Part shown: one piece after another, positions 49,633-58,765 of the stretch
How positions within the stretch are numbered: the first letter of the stretch is position 1
Layout of the letters: each line of letters starts with the position of its first letter
Assembly (NCBI GenBank): GCA_041389725.1
Contig: JAWKRG010000017.1
Coordinates: 1-64,000, forward strand
From: Polyangiaceae bacterium
GTDB taxonomy: Bacteria; Myxococcota_A; Polyangia; Polyangiales; Polyangiaceae
Direction of reading: 5' to 3'
DNA length: 64,000 nt
Translations under genes and position numbers: made by a program
Notes under the pieces: generated by a model
What the model was told of the DNA's origin: nothing
Seen by the model: only the letters and a program-made list of their open reading frames with translations
Database searches by the model: none

Positions 49633-50556
49633 TCAGCGCGGAACAGGCGGCGCGCTCGTCGTGCTGCCTGCGCCCCAGAACTTCAAGTTGGCGGGTGCCG
49701 ACGGAATGCTGATGGGGGTGGTGGTCACCGAGTTGGTGCCGAAGGTGATCTCGAACAGCTCCCCCGCCGAGGTGAATCCATATGCGCTGCCTGCCCAGAA
49801 CCCCAAGCCGAACACCGCACTGTGCAGCACGGTGCCCAGGTTCTTCAGCACCGTGCCAGTCTTTGGTTCCAACTCCACGATACAGTCGAAGGGATCGCAA
49901 GGACCACCTTTGACCGTCAGGTACGTGCCGCCGCCGATCACGGAGACGATGTCTCCGCTGGAGATCATGCCGTTGATCAGCGCACCGGCTTTCACGACTT
50001 GGATGCCGCCGCTGGTCGTGTCGATGCGCACGTAATCGGTGTCTTGATAGCCAACCAAGACTTCAGTGGGGCCCAGCACTCCCTGGGGAACGAAGGAAAG
50101 GGAGTTCGGGTAGGGGCCACCTGTCGACACCTGCTGGCAGTTCGCAGTCTTCGGATCGATCTTCCACAGCGTGTCCTCGGTGGTCCCGTACATGTTCGAG
50201 TCCTTGTCGAGGGCGATGTCCAGAACTCCGGAGCAGCCGTTGAACGGACCAACGGGCGTGACCGCTTTGGTATCTGGGTCCAAGCGATAAAGATCGTCCG
50301 GCCCGTGGCCGAACACTTCCGCCGGTCCCGTAGGGGTGGACCCGCCGCTACCGGAATCCACGACTACACCGCCGGTGCCTCCGGTTCCCGAGAACGCACC
50401 CGTGGCGCCCGTTCCTGTTGCGCCCGAGCCACCCAGACCGCCCGCGAAGCCACCACCGCCGCTGGCGCCGCCGCCTCCCCCTCCTGTACCGGAGCACGAG
50501 AGCGAAGCGAGGGAAACCACCGCCACGAGCCCGCTGCAAAAGTGAAGAGCCTTCAT
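49633..50556 (-). CDS. Exported lipoprotein with possible beta-propeller domain
   Basis: The ATG at 50556 is preferred over a GTG two codons earlier. The 307-residue precursor has a signal peptide ending SLSC (lipobox), a Gly-rich linker (GGGGGASGGGGFAGG) and a domain of repeating beta strands with DLYRLDPDTKAVTPVG, TLWKIDPKTANCQQV, CIVELEPKTGTVL and LFEITFGTNSV elements, consistent with a four- to six-bladed propeller. It is divergent from the CAP-domain gene, with an inverted repeat between them. Confidence 0.65.
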   Translation of the reverse strand: MKALHFCSGLVAVVSLASLSCSGTGGGGGGASGGGGFAGGLGGSGATGTGATGAFSGTGGTGGVVVDSGSGGSTPTGPAEVFGHGPDDLYRLDPDTKAVTPVGPFNGCSGVLDIALDKDSNMYGTTEDTLWKIDPKTANCQQVSTGGPYPNSLSFVPQGVLGPTEVLVGYQDTDYVRIDTTSGGIQVVKAGALINGMISSGDIVSVIGGGTYLTVKGGPCDPFDCIVELEPKTGTVLKNLGTVLHSAVFGLGFWAGSAYGFTSAGELFEITFGTNSVTTTPISIPSAPANLKFWGAGSTTSAPPVPR

Positions 50557-50600
50557 CGACACAAAGCCTGAAACAGAACCCGACCCGCGTCACGAAAAAC

Positions 50601-50650
50601 CCGAAGGTCGGCGCACAATGTCCAGCCCGCCGCAGCGGCATGACCTTCGG
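50601..50650. promoter_or_regulatory. Inverted repeat in a divergent promoter region
   Basis: CCGAAGGTC (50601-50609) and GACCTTCGG (50642-50650) form a perfect 9-bp inverted repeat separated by 32 bp. It lies between the divergent propeller-like lipoprotein and the CAP protein; TATCCT at 50654-50659 is a possible -10 for the latter. Confidence 0.35.
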
Positions 50651-50668
50651 TGGTATCCTCTGAAAACC

Positions 50669-51220
50669 ATGACGTGGCGTCCGGTTCCCTTGTTGGCACT
50701 CGTCTCCTTGGCTGTCGCGGGCTGTAGCTCTTCCGACGATTCTGGCGGAGGAGGAAGCGGCGGGACCAGCGGCGGCGGCAGCGAACCGGCGGAGATGAGC
50801 GGGATCACCGCGGCCCACAACGCGGCTCGGGCCAATGTGAATCCGCCAGCACCGTCCGCACTCGCGCCTTTGGCGTGGTCTGCCGACTTGGCGAAGGTCG
50901 CGCAGGCCTACGCAGCCAAATGCCAGTTTCAGCATTCGCAGGGTCCCTACGGTGAGAACTTGTACGCCAGCACGAACGCATCGACGCCCCAGGCCGTCGT
51001 CGGCGCGTGGGTGTCGGAAGTGAGCGACTACGACTATGCGTCCAACAGTTGCTCCAAGGCGTGCGGCCACTACACCCAGGTCGTGTGGGCGAACACCGCA
51101 CGTTTGGGATGTGCCAAGCAGACCTGCACCCAGAACTCGCCCTTCGGTGGCGGCAGCTGGGAACTGTGGGTCTGCAACTACGACCCGCCGGGCAACTACA
51201 TTGGGCAGAAGCCCTACTAA
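50669..51220 (+). CDS. CAP/SCP-domain lipoprotein
   Basis: I start at the ATG at 50669 (MTWRPVPLLALVSLAVAGC). The 183-residue protein has a lipobox (VAGC), a Gly/Ser linker and a CAP domain (about 48-183): AAHNAARANV, ENLYAST, ACGHYTQVVWANTARLGCA and VCNYDPPGNYIGQKPY. His in HNAAR, Glu in GENLY and His in GHYTQ are the canonical cavity residues. Bacterial CAP proteins bind lipids or cleave peptides; function here is unproven. Confidence 0.9.
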   Translation: MTWRPVPLLALVSLAVAGCSSSDDSGGGGSGGTSGGGSEPAEMSGITAAHNAARANVNPPAPSALAPLAWSADLAKVAQAYAAKCQFQHSQGPYGENLYASTNASTPQAVVGAWVSEVSDYDYASNSCSKACGHYTQVVWANTARLGCAKQTCTQNSPFGGGSWELWVCNYDPPGNYIGQKPY

Positions 51221-51266
51221 GAGCGGGTCTCAAAACCTCCCGTCGCCGGTGAACTTTGCGTCGGCG

Positions 51267-51590
51267 CTACGCTGCGCGGCGCCGGCTGGTCACCTGCTCG
51301 AAGAGAAAGTCGGTCAGGCGCGCTTCGGACGCTTCGTCGAGCACGACGAAGGCATAGGCGACCTTGTCGCCGCGCAGTCCGACGCGGCGAGCGAGAACGG
51401 ACACCACACCTGACGGGAGCGCCAGCTTCGCCGATAGGTAGGGCCACGCACTGTCGCGGAACGCCTTGGGCGCCAGCACCAACATGCCGGTCTGCGAAAG
51501 CTCCACGCATCGCGCACGAAACGTGGAGCGTCCGCGCTGAACCGTGAGCGACACGTTGGTCTTCGAGCGAGGGCTGATGCGATGTTCCAT
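51267..51590 (-). CDS. PilZ-like domain protein, small
   Basis: This 107-residue protein starts at the ATG at 51590 (MEHRISPRSKTNVSLTVQRG). R-x-x-x-R-like N-terminus and VELSQTGMLVLAP (D/N-x-S-x-x-G equivalent ELSQTG) resemble PilZ, though the first acidic residue is Glu. It is likely a c-di-GMP effector or a degenerate relative. It sits in the same direction after the PEGA-tailed membrane protein of the second kinase cluster. Confidence 0.6.
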   Translation of the reverse strand: MEHRISPRSKTNVSLTVQRGRSTFRARCVELSQTGMLVLAPKAFRDSAWPYLSAKLALPSGVVSVLARRVGLRGDKVAYAFVVLDEASEARLTDFLFEQVTSRRRAA

Positions 51591-51619
51591 GGTTGGCTGC
51601 TTCCTGGAGTGCGGGAGGA

Positions 51620-52981
51620 TCATTCGTCTCCGCTGGAGAACCGCGCGAAGGCAGCGCGGTTCTGTCCAGCGCCCACTGTGATCGAAGTGGAACGGCGACC
51701 TTGAGTGGGATGAATGAAAGTGATGTTGTGGGTCCCTGCCTTCACGCGGACGCCCGTTTGCGGCGTGGGGCCGAGGGGTCTGCCGTCCAGCACGACGTTC
51801 GAGATGGGGATCGAGTTGAGGTTGATGGTTCCAAAGCCCGCTACGGTCCGGGACGGCGCTCCAATCGGAGACGGCGTCGTGGTGGTCTCTGCGGGAGGCT
51901 CGGCCAAGGGCAGTTGTGTTGGCGAGATAGGAGCCTGCTCGGTCGTCGGTGCCGCGGGTTGCGTGGTGGGCGCGGGTTGTTGGATGGCGGCCTGGCCAGT
52001 CGCGTACTGCGGCTGCACCGTGCCCGGCTGCGCGTATGCGGGCTGCGCAAAGCTGGGCTGGGCGTAGGTCAGGGTCGGAACGTACTGAGGCGTCGGTGCA
52101 GGGACGTTGGTCGTCGCGTACACATCGTCGCTCGTGGTCGGGTTGGAGCGCGTCGTGCTCTGGACGGCAGGCTCTGCCACCGCGGCTGACGGCTGAGCGA
52201 GCAGCCACACGCTGAGGAAAAGGACGAAGCCCGCGATGGCGCCAAGCCCCGCGGGGTAGCGAAGCAGCGGGCGCAGGGCGTTGGCCGTTGCGTGCCTCAT
52301 GCTCTGTGCGGGCTGGGTGTCGTCCGGGGTCGCACGACGCCCGGGAACCGTGTCTACGGTGATGGGCGGAATGCTGGCCGGCGTGCACGTCGCCTCGACG
52401 CGTCGCGGCTGGGGCATCTCGCGCGTGACCTCGACCTGGCGTGCGCTCAGGGGCGCGACCAAAGTGGGCGACGATGGTTCGCGTGCAGCGGGCGGAGCTT
52501 CGGGAAACGCCTCGAAGCGCGTGGCCGCTGGGGCCAGAGGCGCGGGCGCGCTCGGTGGCGGTGCGATCGGCGGAAGCGCGGCCATGCTCGGGGGCGGCGC
52601 ACTCGGCGGGGGCGCGATGGGTGGAAGTGACGCCCTCGGCGCGGGCGGCTGCGCGATGGGAGGCAGAGCCGCTGCGCGCGGAAAGCTCGGGAGCGGGGCG
52701 AGCGGCGGCAAAGGAGCAGGCGGTGCGGGCGTCCACAACTCAGGCAAGCTGCGCAGTTGCGGGCGTGCAGGGGGCAAGGACGGCTGCGGCAGGCGGCGGG
52801 CGGGGCGTGTTGGAGGGCGCGAAGCACTGGAGCGAAGCGCGCTTGGGCGAGGCGCGGGACGGGGATGCACGGGCGCCAGATCAGCCTCGGGCAGCTCGGG
52901 CAGATCCGAGCGGACGAACTCGCGGGTGAGGGTCTCGTCTTCTGAGAAGCGCGGTAGCGAGATATTCCAGCCAGATTGCAT
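51620..52981 (-). CDS. Proline-rich membrane protein with PEGA-like tail
   Basis: I start at the ATG at 52981 (MQSGWNISLPRFSEDETLTREF). The 453-residue protein has a long Pro/Ala region (PPIAPPPSAPPPSMAALPPIAPP), a single transmembrane helix (YPAGLGAIAGFVLFLSVWLLA, about residues 245-265), another low-complexity segment (AQPSFAQPAYAQPG) and a C-terminal PEGA-like domain (TINLNSIPISNVVLDGRPLGPTP). PEGA domains mediate envelope contacts. It lies 159 bp after the TPR/PEGA paralogue 2 gene in the same direction. Confidence 0.7.
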   Translation of the reverse strand: MQSGWNISLPRFSEDETLTREFVRSDLPELPEADLAPVHPRPAPRPSALRSSASRPPTRPARRLPQPSLPPARPQLRSLPELWTPAPPAPLPPLAPLPSFPRAAALPPIAQPPAPRASLPPIAPPPSAPPPSMAALPPIAPPPSAPAPLAPAATRFEAFPEAPPAAREPSSPTLVAPLSARQVEVTREMPQPRRVEATCTPASIPPITVDTVPGRRATPDDTQPAQSMRHATANALRPLLRYPAGLGAIAGFVLFLSVWLLAQPSAAVAEPAVQSTTRSNPTTSDDVYATTNVPAPTPQYVPTLTYAQPSFAQPAYAQPGTVQPQYATGQAAIQQPAPTTQPAAPTTEQAPISPTQLPLAEPPAETTTTPSPIGAPSRTVAGFGTINLNSIPISNVVLDGRPLGPTPQTGVRVKAGTHNITFIHPTQGRRSTSITVGAGQNRAAFARFSSGDE

Positions 52982-53140
52982 CGGTTGCCTCCGGACTCTC
53001 ATAGAGCAAAGCCTGCGCCAGTCCCCGTCCCCGATATTTCCAGCGTTTTTGTAGGTCTGGCGCTGGGTTGTCCGGACAAAACCCCCAGGACCGTCCGGAC
53101 GCTGTCCGCGGATCCCGCCTGGATACGGGGGCTTCTGACC

Positions 53141-54082
53141 TCAGAATGCGTAGCGGTAGGTCGCGGACATTGGCCCAACTTGGAGCGAGCTCACCGGGCG
53201 CTCCTTGTCGTCGGAAGTGAGGACCAACACTGCACCGGTGGCGACGAGAGCAGCGCCCACGGCGAAGCTCACGCCCGAGATGGTTCCGAAGGTCTTGCCA
53301 CTCTCGGCTGCGTCGATGCCATCTTGGTTGCACCTCTTGTCGGCGTCGCAGTTCTGATTGACCACGCTCTTCTTCTGGAGCGTGAAGGCACCCGTCACCA
53401 CGCCAACCGCAAGCCCGCCAGCGCCTATGCCCCCCAATACCCAACCCAGTGTGCGCGTACCTTTGCCAGACTTCTCGGACTTCGTTTCGACGGTGCCCGC
53501 GGGCGGCATCTTCTGATCGATGGCGGGCCCCGGTTCGACGACCTCGCTGCGTCGTTCGGCCTCTTTGAGGTCGAAGGACAGACGTGCTTGCTCATGCCCC
53601 GGGGCGCTGACGACGATTTCTTGTGGACCCGGGTCGACGGGCAGCGCGATCTGAAGCGACGCAGAACGAAGCTCAACGCCGTTGCGAGTCACGGTCGTGC
53701 CTGCCGGTGCTCCAGGCGCGAGGCTGATCTGCAGATAGGGTAGGCGAGGCTCGAGGCTCGTGATCTTGCCCGAGGCGAAGCTGCGACGCTCATCGCTCTC
53801 CGCAAGCTGCTCGGCCACCTGTTTGTAGAAGGTCCACGCCGTGGCGATGTGCCCTTGCTTCTCCTCACAGTCGGCGATGTTCAGCTGCGTGCCCGGTGCA
53901 GGGTCGAGGCGGTTGCTTTCGTGAAAGCTCTTGCAGGCAGCAGCCCAATCACCGGCCTTGGCCGCGTCCCGCCCGGCTCGAAACAGAGCTTCGGCGCTAG
54001 CGGAGTCAGCCCAAGCTGGCGCAGGGAGGGAAAGGGCAATCGCAGCGGCGATGCCCAGCAAGAAACGACTGCCCTTTACCAT
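53141..54082 (-). CDS. TPR and PEGA-like envelope protein, paralogue 2
   Basis: This 313-residue protein has a signal peptide (LLGIAAAIALSLPAPAWA), a TPR-like region (SAEALFRAGRDAAKAGDWAAACKSFHES), a PEGA-like domain (TVTRNGVELRSASLQIALPVDPG) and two hydrophobic segments (GWVLGGIGAGGLAVGVVTGAF and VSFAVGAALVATGAVLVL). It matches the protein at 33924-34877 from end to end, including NRLDP, LPVDPG and GIDAAESGKTFGTISGVSF. It overlaps the kinase gene by 7 bp. Confidence 0.78.
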   Translation of the reverse strand: MVKGSRFLLGIAAAIALSLPAPAWADSASAEALFRAGRDAAKAGDWAAACKSFHESNRLDPAPGTQLNIADCEEKQGHIATAWTFYKQVAEQLAESDERRSFASGKITSLEPRLPYLQISLAPGAPAGTTVTRNGVELRSASLQIALPVDPGPQEIVVSAPGHEQARLSFDLKEAERRSEVVEPGPAIDQKMPPAGTVETKSEKSGKGTRTLGWVLGGIGAGGLAVGVVTGAFTLQKKSVVNQNCDADKRCNQDGIDAAESGKTFGTISGVSFAVGAALVATGAVLVLTSDDKERPVSSLQVGPMSATYRYAF

Positions 54083-55497
54083 CGCTTGTCGAACAAGCTC
54101 GACGACGGGGGCTTCTTCCCTGTCGTGCTCGGCGTGGGTGCGGGGGCAGGTTTGCTCGTGGGGTGGCTGGCGGGTTTCACCACGGGCTTCACGTTAGCTG
54201 GTTTCACCGGCTTTGCCGAGGGCGTCGCGGGCGCGGGTTCGTTGCTGGGCTTCACCGGCGTTGCCTTCTCGGAGATCGGGTCGGGGTCCTGGGCGGTGGC
54301 TAGCTGCGTGGTCGGGGCCGCGGGCTTGGGCGTCTCCGCGTGGGGTGCGCTCGGCTCGGTCCTGCTGAAGCCAATGCGGGCGAAGGCAACCAGCAGCACG
54401 AGAACCACGGCGCCCAGCCCGAGGGTCGTCACCACGAAGAAGCGATTCGTGCGTCGCTCGGGGCTGGGAACGTCCGCGGTGCGCGCAACCGGCCGGTTCG
54501 TCAGGGTGTTGAGCGTATCCAGGGTTGGCGGCTCGAGGTCGTCGCTCGACGATGCCATCAGGGTCGGGGCCTCGGGGGCCGACGGCACCGGGAGGCTGAG
54601 CGGGGCCGCGTCCACCACGTCGCCGCTGGCTTGCAGGATGGCGTCCTGCATCTCCGCAGCGGATGTGAACCGGTCCTGGTTGTCGAACGCCAGCGCACGA
54701 TCCACGGCGTAGACCACGCTGGTGGGCAGGTTGGGGGCGACGCTGCCCAAGGAGGGCGCGGGCGTCGTCGCCGAGGCGATGATCTGCTCCTGCACCGTGG
54801 TCGTCTCGTGGACATAGCGCCCGGTGATCAGCGCGAACAGGGTCGCGCCCACCGCCCAGATGTCCGTGCGCTCGTTGACTTCCGCCCAGCGCCCGCGAGC
54901 TTGTTCCGGCGCCATGAACGCGGGCGTTCCCATCAGCGAGCCAGCGCGAGTCTGTTGACGCTCGGTGTTGATTTCGCGCAGGCGAGCGATGCCGTAGTCG
55001 AGGATCTTCAGCTGGCCGTCGCGCGTGAGGAAGAGATTCTCGGGCTTGAGGTCGCGATGCACGACGCCCGCTGCATGGGATGCGACCAAGATCGCCAGCA
55101 CGCTATCGGCCAACGCCATGACCTCCGCCAGAGGCAGAGTTCCGCCCTTGCGCATCATCCGGTCCTCGACCGTTTCGCCTTCGAGCAGCTCCATCACCAG
55201 GTACGGCGAACCATCTTCGGCGACATCATCGTCGAGGACCTTGACGGTGCCTGGGTGATCGACGCTGTTGGCGACGTAGCCCTCGCGCAGGAAGCGCGCG
55301 GTGACGTCGGAGTCCAAGGCCAGCTCTGGGTGCAGCATCTTGATCGCCGCGCGCGCCTGGTTGCGATGAGTGGCTTCGTACACCGTAGCCATGCCGCCGG
55401 AGCCGAGGATGCGCTCCAACTTCCACTTGCCGCGCAAGGTGGTGCCGACGCGAGACTGAGCTCGCTCCGTGGCGCGGTCGGCTAGAGGCAGTGACAT
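54076..55497 (-). CDS. Membrane Ser/Thr protein kinase with DYG variant
   Basis: I take the ATG at 55497 (MSLPLADRAT). The 473-residue protein has a kinase domain with GSGGMATVY, Lys53 (AAIKML), catalytic HRDLKPEN (147-154), and a DYG (167-169) where DFG is usual; GTPAFMAPEQARG follows. A transmembrane helix (FFVVTTLGLGAVVLVLLVAFA) is near 345-365, then a Pro/Lys-rich extracellular tail. Asp is kept, so activity is possible. It is coupled to the TPR/PEGA paralogue 2 gene. Confidence 0.9.
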   Translation of the reverse strand: MSLPLADRATERAQSRVGTTLRGKWKLERILGSGGMATVYEATHRNQARAAIKMLHPELALDSDVTARFLREGYVANSVDHPGTVKVLDDDVAEDGSPYLVMELLEGETVEDRMMRKGGTLPLAEVMALADSVLAILVASHAAGVVHRDLKPENLFLTRDGQLKILDYGIARLREINTERQQTRAGSLMGTPAFMAPEQARGRWAEVNERTDIWAVGATLFALITGRYVHETTTVQEQIIASATTPAPSLGSVAPNLPTSVVYAVDRALAFDNQDRFTSAAEMQDAILQASGDVVDAAPLSLPVPSAPEAPTLMASSSDDLEPPTLDTLNTLTNRPVARTADVPSPERRTNRFFVVTTLGLGAVVLVLLVAFARIGFSRTEPSAPHAETPKPAAPTTQLATAQDPDPISEKATPVKPSNEPAPATPSAKPVKPANVKPVVKPASHPTSKPAPAPTPSTTGKKPPSSSLFDKRW

Positions 55498-55779
55498 GGC
55501 CGGATGGACAACGCGCGAGAGCAAAGGGTGCTTTCGCTAGAGTTTTTTCTTACGCATGAACTGGGGCTTCTATCCCAGACATGGCCTAGTTTTGTGGGTG
55601 TGCATGCGAAGATCAACCACAGATCCCCACGGCGCCAACGTAGGTACGCGCCCTCCATTGGTCTCCATCCGCATACATGTGCGCACTGAATATCGCCCGA
55701 TGGAGGCAGGTCCATCCCTGGGGCGCAGTACGATGCGGGGCAGCAAGCGTTCGGTTGCGCTCATTTTTGGAGGAGACCC

Positions 55780-56109
55780 ATGAAGCGATTCTCGAGACGA
55801 TCCATCACCACCGCCGCAGCTTCTCTCGCGCTGGCAGGGGCCTTTTGGGCTGGATACGCCATGGCCGCTGACGCCCGCCTGGACCAGGCGGACGCGAACG
55901 TGGAGAAGGCGATTGCGCTCCTCGAAGCGTCACAGAACGAAGGCGTGAAGCCGCCCTTTGGCGGGCACCGCTTGAAGGCGGTCATTCACCTGAAGGCCGC
56001 GCGCAAGGAGATCGCCAAGGCCAAGGCCTACGCCGACAATCCCAAGCCGCCCAAGGGCAAAGGCAAGGGCAAGCATCACGATAAAGACAAGGACGACGAT
56101 AAGAAGTAG
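55780..56109 (+). CDS. Small exported helical protein
   Basis: This 109-residue protein follows GGAGGAG at good spacing. It has a signal peptide (SLALAGAFWAGYAMAA), an amphipathic helix pair (DQADANVEKAIALLEASQNEG; HLKAARKEIAKAKAYADN) and a Lys/Asp/His tail (GKGKGKHHDKDKDDDKK). The tail could bind metal or polyanions. No known family is recognised. It precedes the FGE-like gene by 15 bp. Confidence 0.7.
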   Translation: MKRFSRRSITTAAASLALAGAFWAGYAMAADARLDQADANVEKAIALLEASQNEGVKPPFGGHRLKAVIHLKAARKEIAKAKAYADNPKPPKGKGKGKHHDKDKDDDKK

Positions 56110-56124
56110 CGTCGCCTCTGCGTC

Positions 56125-57234
56125 GTGGCTCTGCGTCGACTCCCCTTGACCCTGCTCGGGGGCCTGCTGCTGTGGGCCCCCGGCTGCGTCGTGTCTTTCG
56201 ATGGCTACGAGCTGGAGGGGGATGCCGGAGTGGCCGGGGCTGACTCCGGAGTGGGGGGCGACAGTGGGAGCAGCGGGGCTCCCTTCGGCGGCGCCAGCGG
56301 CGGACCCACGGGTGGAGCAAGTGGGTCGAGCGGTGCGCCTGGCGGCAGCGGCGGACTCGTGACGGGCGGCACGAGCGGCAGTGGCGGCGTGCCCAGCGGT
56401 GGCACGGGTGGTCTCGTCACGGGTGGTAGCGGGGGCGCGACCGGCGGAACCGGTGGTGTCGTGACCGGCGGCACCGGCGGCGTCGTGACTGGCGGCACGG
56501 GTGGCACGGGCGGCGTCGTGACGGGCGGCACGGGCGGTGGAACTGGTGGAAGCCCTGCGACCTGTCCTGGCGGCATGGTGAAGATCACGGCGGCGACCCC
56601 GTTCTGTGTGGATGCGACGGAGGTGGTCGAGAGCGACTATCAACTTTTCCTGTTGGGTGGCAATTACCCCCCAGATCACGCCTCGTGCCCCGGCAACAAC
56701 ACCAACGCCAACCTTAAGCCGGTCACCGGCTGCGGCTCATTCAATCCGGTCGGGAGTCTCCCGGTCGTCTGTATCGATTGGTGTGACGCGCAAGCCTACT
56801 GCACGAAACGTGGAAAGCGCTTGTGCGGCAAGATCGGTGGTGGCGCGGTTGCCTCTAACCAACTGACGAATGCTTCCCAGAGCGAGTGGTACAACGCCTG
56901 CTCCAACGGCGGCACCACGCTCTTTCCCTACGGTGACATCTACGCCGCGACGAAGTGCAACGGCCTCGAGGGCATATTCACAGGCCTTGCGACGGCATCA
57001 CAGTTGTCCGACTGTTCTGGCCCTCTCGGCATCTACAACATGAGCGGAAACGCCGTGGAGTGGGAAGACGGCTGCAACGGCAGCAACTGTCCGCAGCGTG
57101 GTGGCGCATATCTCGATAGCAACACGCCCTACTCGGGACACCCCGATGATCTGACCTGCAAGTCCGCCATCATGGTCGGCCGCATGTCGGTCAGTAAGTT
57201 CCGCGGCTTTCGCTGCTGCGCAGACCCTAGCTGA
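56125..57234 (+). CDS. FGE/SUMF1-like lipoprotein, probably non-catalytic
   Basis: A GTG at 56125 is used. The 369-residue protein has a signal peptide with lipobox APGC, a Gly/Thr-rich linker of about 100 residues (GTGGVVTGGTGGVVTGG) and a C-terminal domain resembling formylglycine-generating enzyme (MVKITAATPFCVDATEVVESDYQLFL, PVVCIDWCDAQAYCTKRGKRLC, GNAVEWEDGC, FRGFRCC). FGE's paired active-site cysteines are not both obvious, so a binding role is more likely. Co-transcribed with the small exported protein. It ends directly against trpE, which is convergent. Confidence 0.75.
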   Translation: MALRRLPLTLLGGLLLWAPGCVVSFDGYELEGDAGVAGADSGVGGDSGSSGAPFGGASGGPTGGASGSSGAPGGSGGLVTGGTSGSGGVPSGGTGGLVTGGSGGATGGTGGVVTGGTGGVVTGGTGGTGGVVTGGTGGGTGGSPATCPGGMVKITAATPFCVDATEVVESDYQLFLLGGNYPPDHASCPGNNTNANLKPVTGCGSFNPVGSLPVVCIDWCDAQAYCTKRGKRLCGKIGGGAVASNQLTNASQSEWYNACSNGGTTLFPYGDIYAATKCNGLEGIFTGLATASQLSDCSGPLGIYNMSGNAVEWEDGCNGSNCPQRGGAYLDSNTPYSGHPDDLTCKSAIMVGRMSVSKFRGFRCCADPS

Positions 57235-58605
57235 TCACTTGGCGCCCGCGGCGGCGAGTGCCGCCAGTGCCGCCCGCGCCTTGTTGCGTGTTTCCTTGGC
57301 TTCCAGTGCCGGCACGCTGTCTGCGACGAGCCCAGCACCGGCGCTCACTTCGAAGCGATCCCCCGACTGCACCGCGGTGCGAATGGCGATCGCGAAGTCC
57401 ATGTCGCCGTCGCGGGTCACGTAGCCCAAGGCGCCGCCGTAGATCCCACGCGGCCGCCCTTCCAGCTCGTGAAGGATCTGCATGGCGCGTACCTTGGGCG
57501 CACCGGTCAGGGTTCCGGCGGGGAAGGTGGCGCGCAGTACGTCCCAGGGGTTGCGGCGCTCGGCGAGGGTGCCCACCACTTCGCTGACGATGTGCATGAC
57601 GTGGCTGAAGCGCTCGACTTGCATGCGCTTCGTCAGCTGCACCGAGCCCGTGGTAGCGATGCGTCCCACGTCGTTGCGCGCCAGATCGATGAGCATCACG
57701 TGCTCCGCGCACTCTTTGGGATCCGCGAGCATCTCCCTGGCGAGCTCTGCGTCCTCTTCGGCATTGCGCCCTCGACGTCGCGTGCCGGCAATCGGTCGTA
57801 GAGTCACCGTGCCGTTCTCCAGGCGCACCAGGGTCTCGGGGCTGGCGCCGGCGACGACCAAGGGCGGAGCGTCGGAGGTCGGCGCGAGTTCCAAGAGGTA
57901 CATGTACGGCGCGGGGGACAGCACGCGCAGGGCGCGATACACGTCGAAGGGGTCCAGGTTCGCGGCAGGCACGGAAAACGTGCGGGCGGCGACGATCTGA
58001 AACGCGTCGCCGGCCACGATGTACTCCTTCGCGCGCGCGACGATGCGCTCGTAGTCGGCGTCGGAACAGCTGACGTCGACCTGCGCGGGCAGTCTCGTTG
58101 GATCCGGCGGCACCATTGGCGGCAGCGCTCGAGCGGCTGCAAGGTGAGCCTCGGCCCGTTCCAGCTCGCCCTCATCCAGCGCTGCGACCGTTGCCGTGTG
58201 GGTGAGGTTGTCGAACACGATCACCGTCGCGTCCGACACGAAGCGAGCAATCGGCAGTCCTTCGGCGTCCGCATGCAGCGGAACCTTGGTGGTGAAACCA
58301 ATGGCCTCGTACAGCACCGCGCCGACGTGCGAGCGAGCAAAGCGCGCGGCGACGCTGGTGCTACGCGCTTCATTGGATGGCAGTGCGCGGTCCAGCTGCG
58401 CAAAAGGATCTTGCTCCGCGTCGCCCCGCAGCGACAGTTCGCGTTTGGGACGGTAGCCCAGGATCGAGTAACGCCCCCAGCGCTCCCCAGGAATCACGCT
58501 CTCGAGCAGGAACGAGCCGAGTCCCGCGTCCTGACGCAACCTGGCGTAGGCACCGACCGGGGTGATGCCGTCCACCACCAGAGTCTTCTCGAGAACCTCG
58601 GTCAC
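57235..58605 (-). CDS. trpE: Anthranilate synthase component I
   Basis: This 456-residue protein is full length. The N-terminal domain has ESVIPGERWGRYSILGYRP, the region of the tryptophan feedback site. The chorismate-binding domain has VLSPAPYMYLLEL, GASPETLVRLENG, IAGTRRRG, HVMLIDLARNDVGR, HVMHIVSEVVGTL, FPAGTLTGAPKVRAMQILHELE and DFAIAIRTAV, all catalytic-family motifs. It converts chorismate to anthranilate with TrpG. No trpG is adjacent. There is no visible attenuator. Confidence 0.95.
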   Translation of the reverse strand: MTEVLEKTLVVDGITPVGAYARLRQDAGLGSFLLESVIPGERWGRYSILGYRPKRELSLRGDAEQDPFAQLDRALPSNEARSTSVAARFARSHVGAVLYEAIGFTTKVPLHADAEGLPIARFVSDATVIVFDNLTHTATVAALDEGELERAEAHLAAARALPPMVPPDPTRLPAQVDVSCSDADYERIVARAKEYIVAGDAFQIVAARTFSVPAANLDPFDVYRALRVLSPAPYMYLLELAPTSDAPPLVVAGASPETLVRLENGTVTLRPIAGTRRRGRNAEEDAELAREMLADPKECAEHVMLIDLARNDVGRIATTGSVQLTKRMQVERFSHVMHIVSEVVGTLAERRNPWDVLRATFPAGTLTGAPKVRAMQILHELEGRPRGIYGGALGYVTRDGDMDFAIAIRTAVQSGDRFEVSAGAGLVADSVPALEAKETRNKARAALAALAAAGAK

Positions 58606-58635
58606 TGACTACCCTTACCAGAAGGCGGCCCGGGC

Positions 58636-58701
58636 GGTCGTGCCCGATCCTTGGCCCGGTCGTGCCCGATCCTCGGCCGAGTCGTGCCTGATCCTTGGCC
58701 C
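58636..58701 (+). repeat. 22-bp tandem repeat upstream of trpE
   Basis: Three units of GGTCGTGCCCGATCCTTGGC type start at 58636, 58658 and about 58681 (with changes). The array lies in the gap between the divergent trpE and lipoprotein genes, 31 bp upstream of the trpE start codon. Confidence 0.7.
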
Positions 58702-58765
58702 GATCCGGGACCGACTCCATGCCGAATCGTTGGCCGACCCTGCGCCGAGCGCTAGGATTTGCGCC

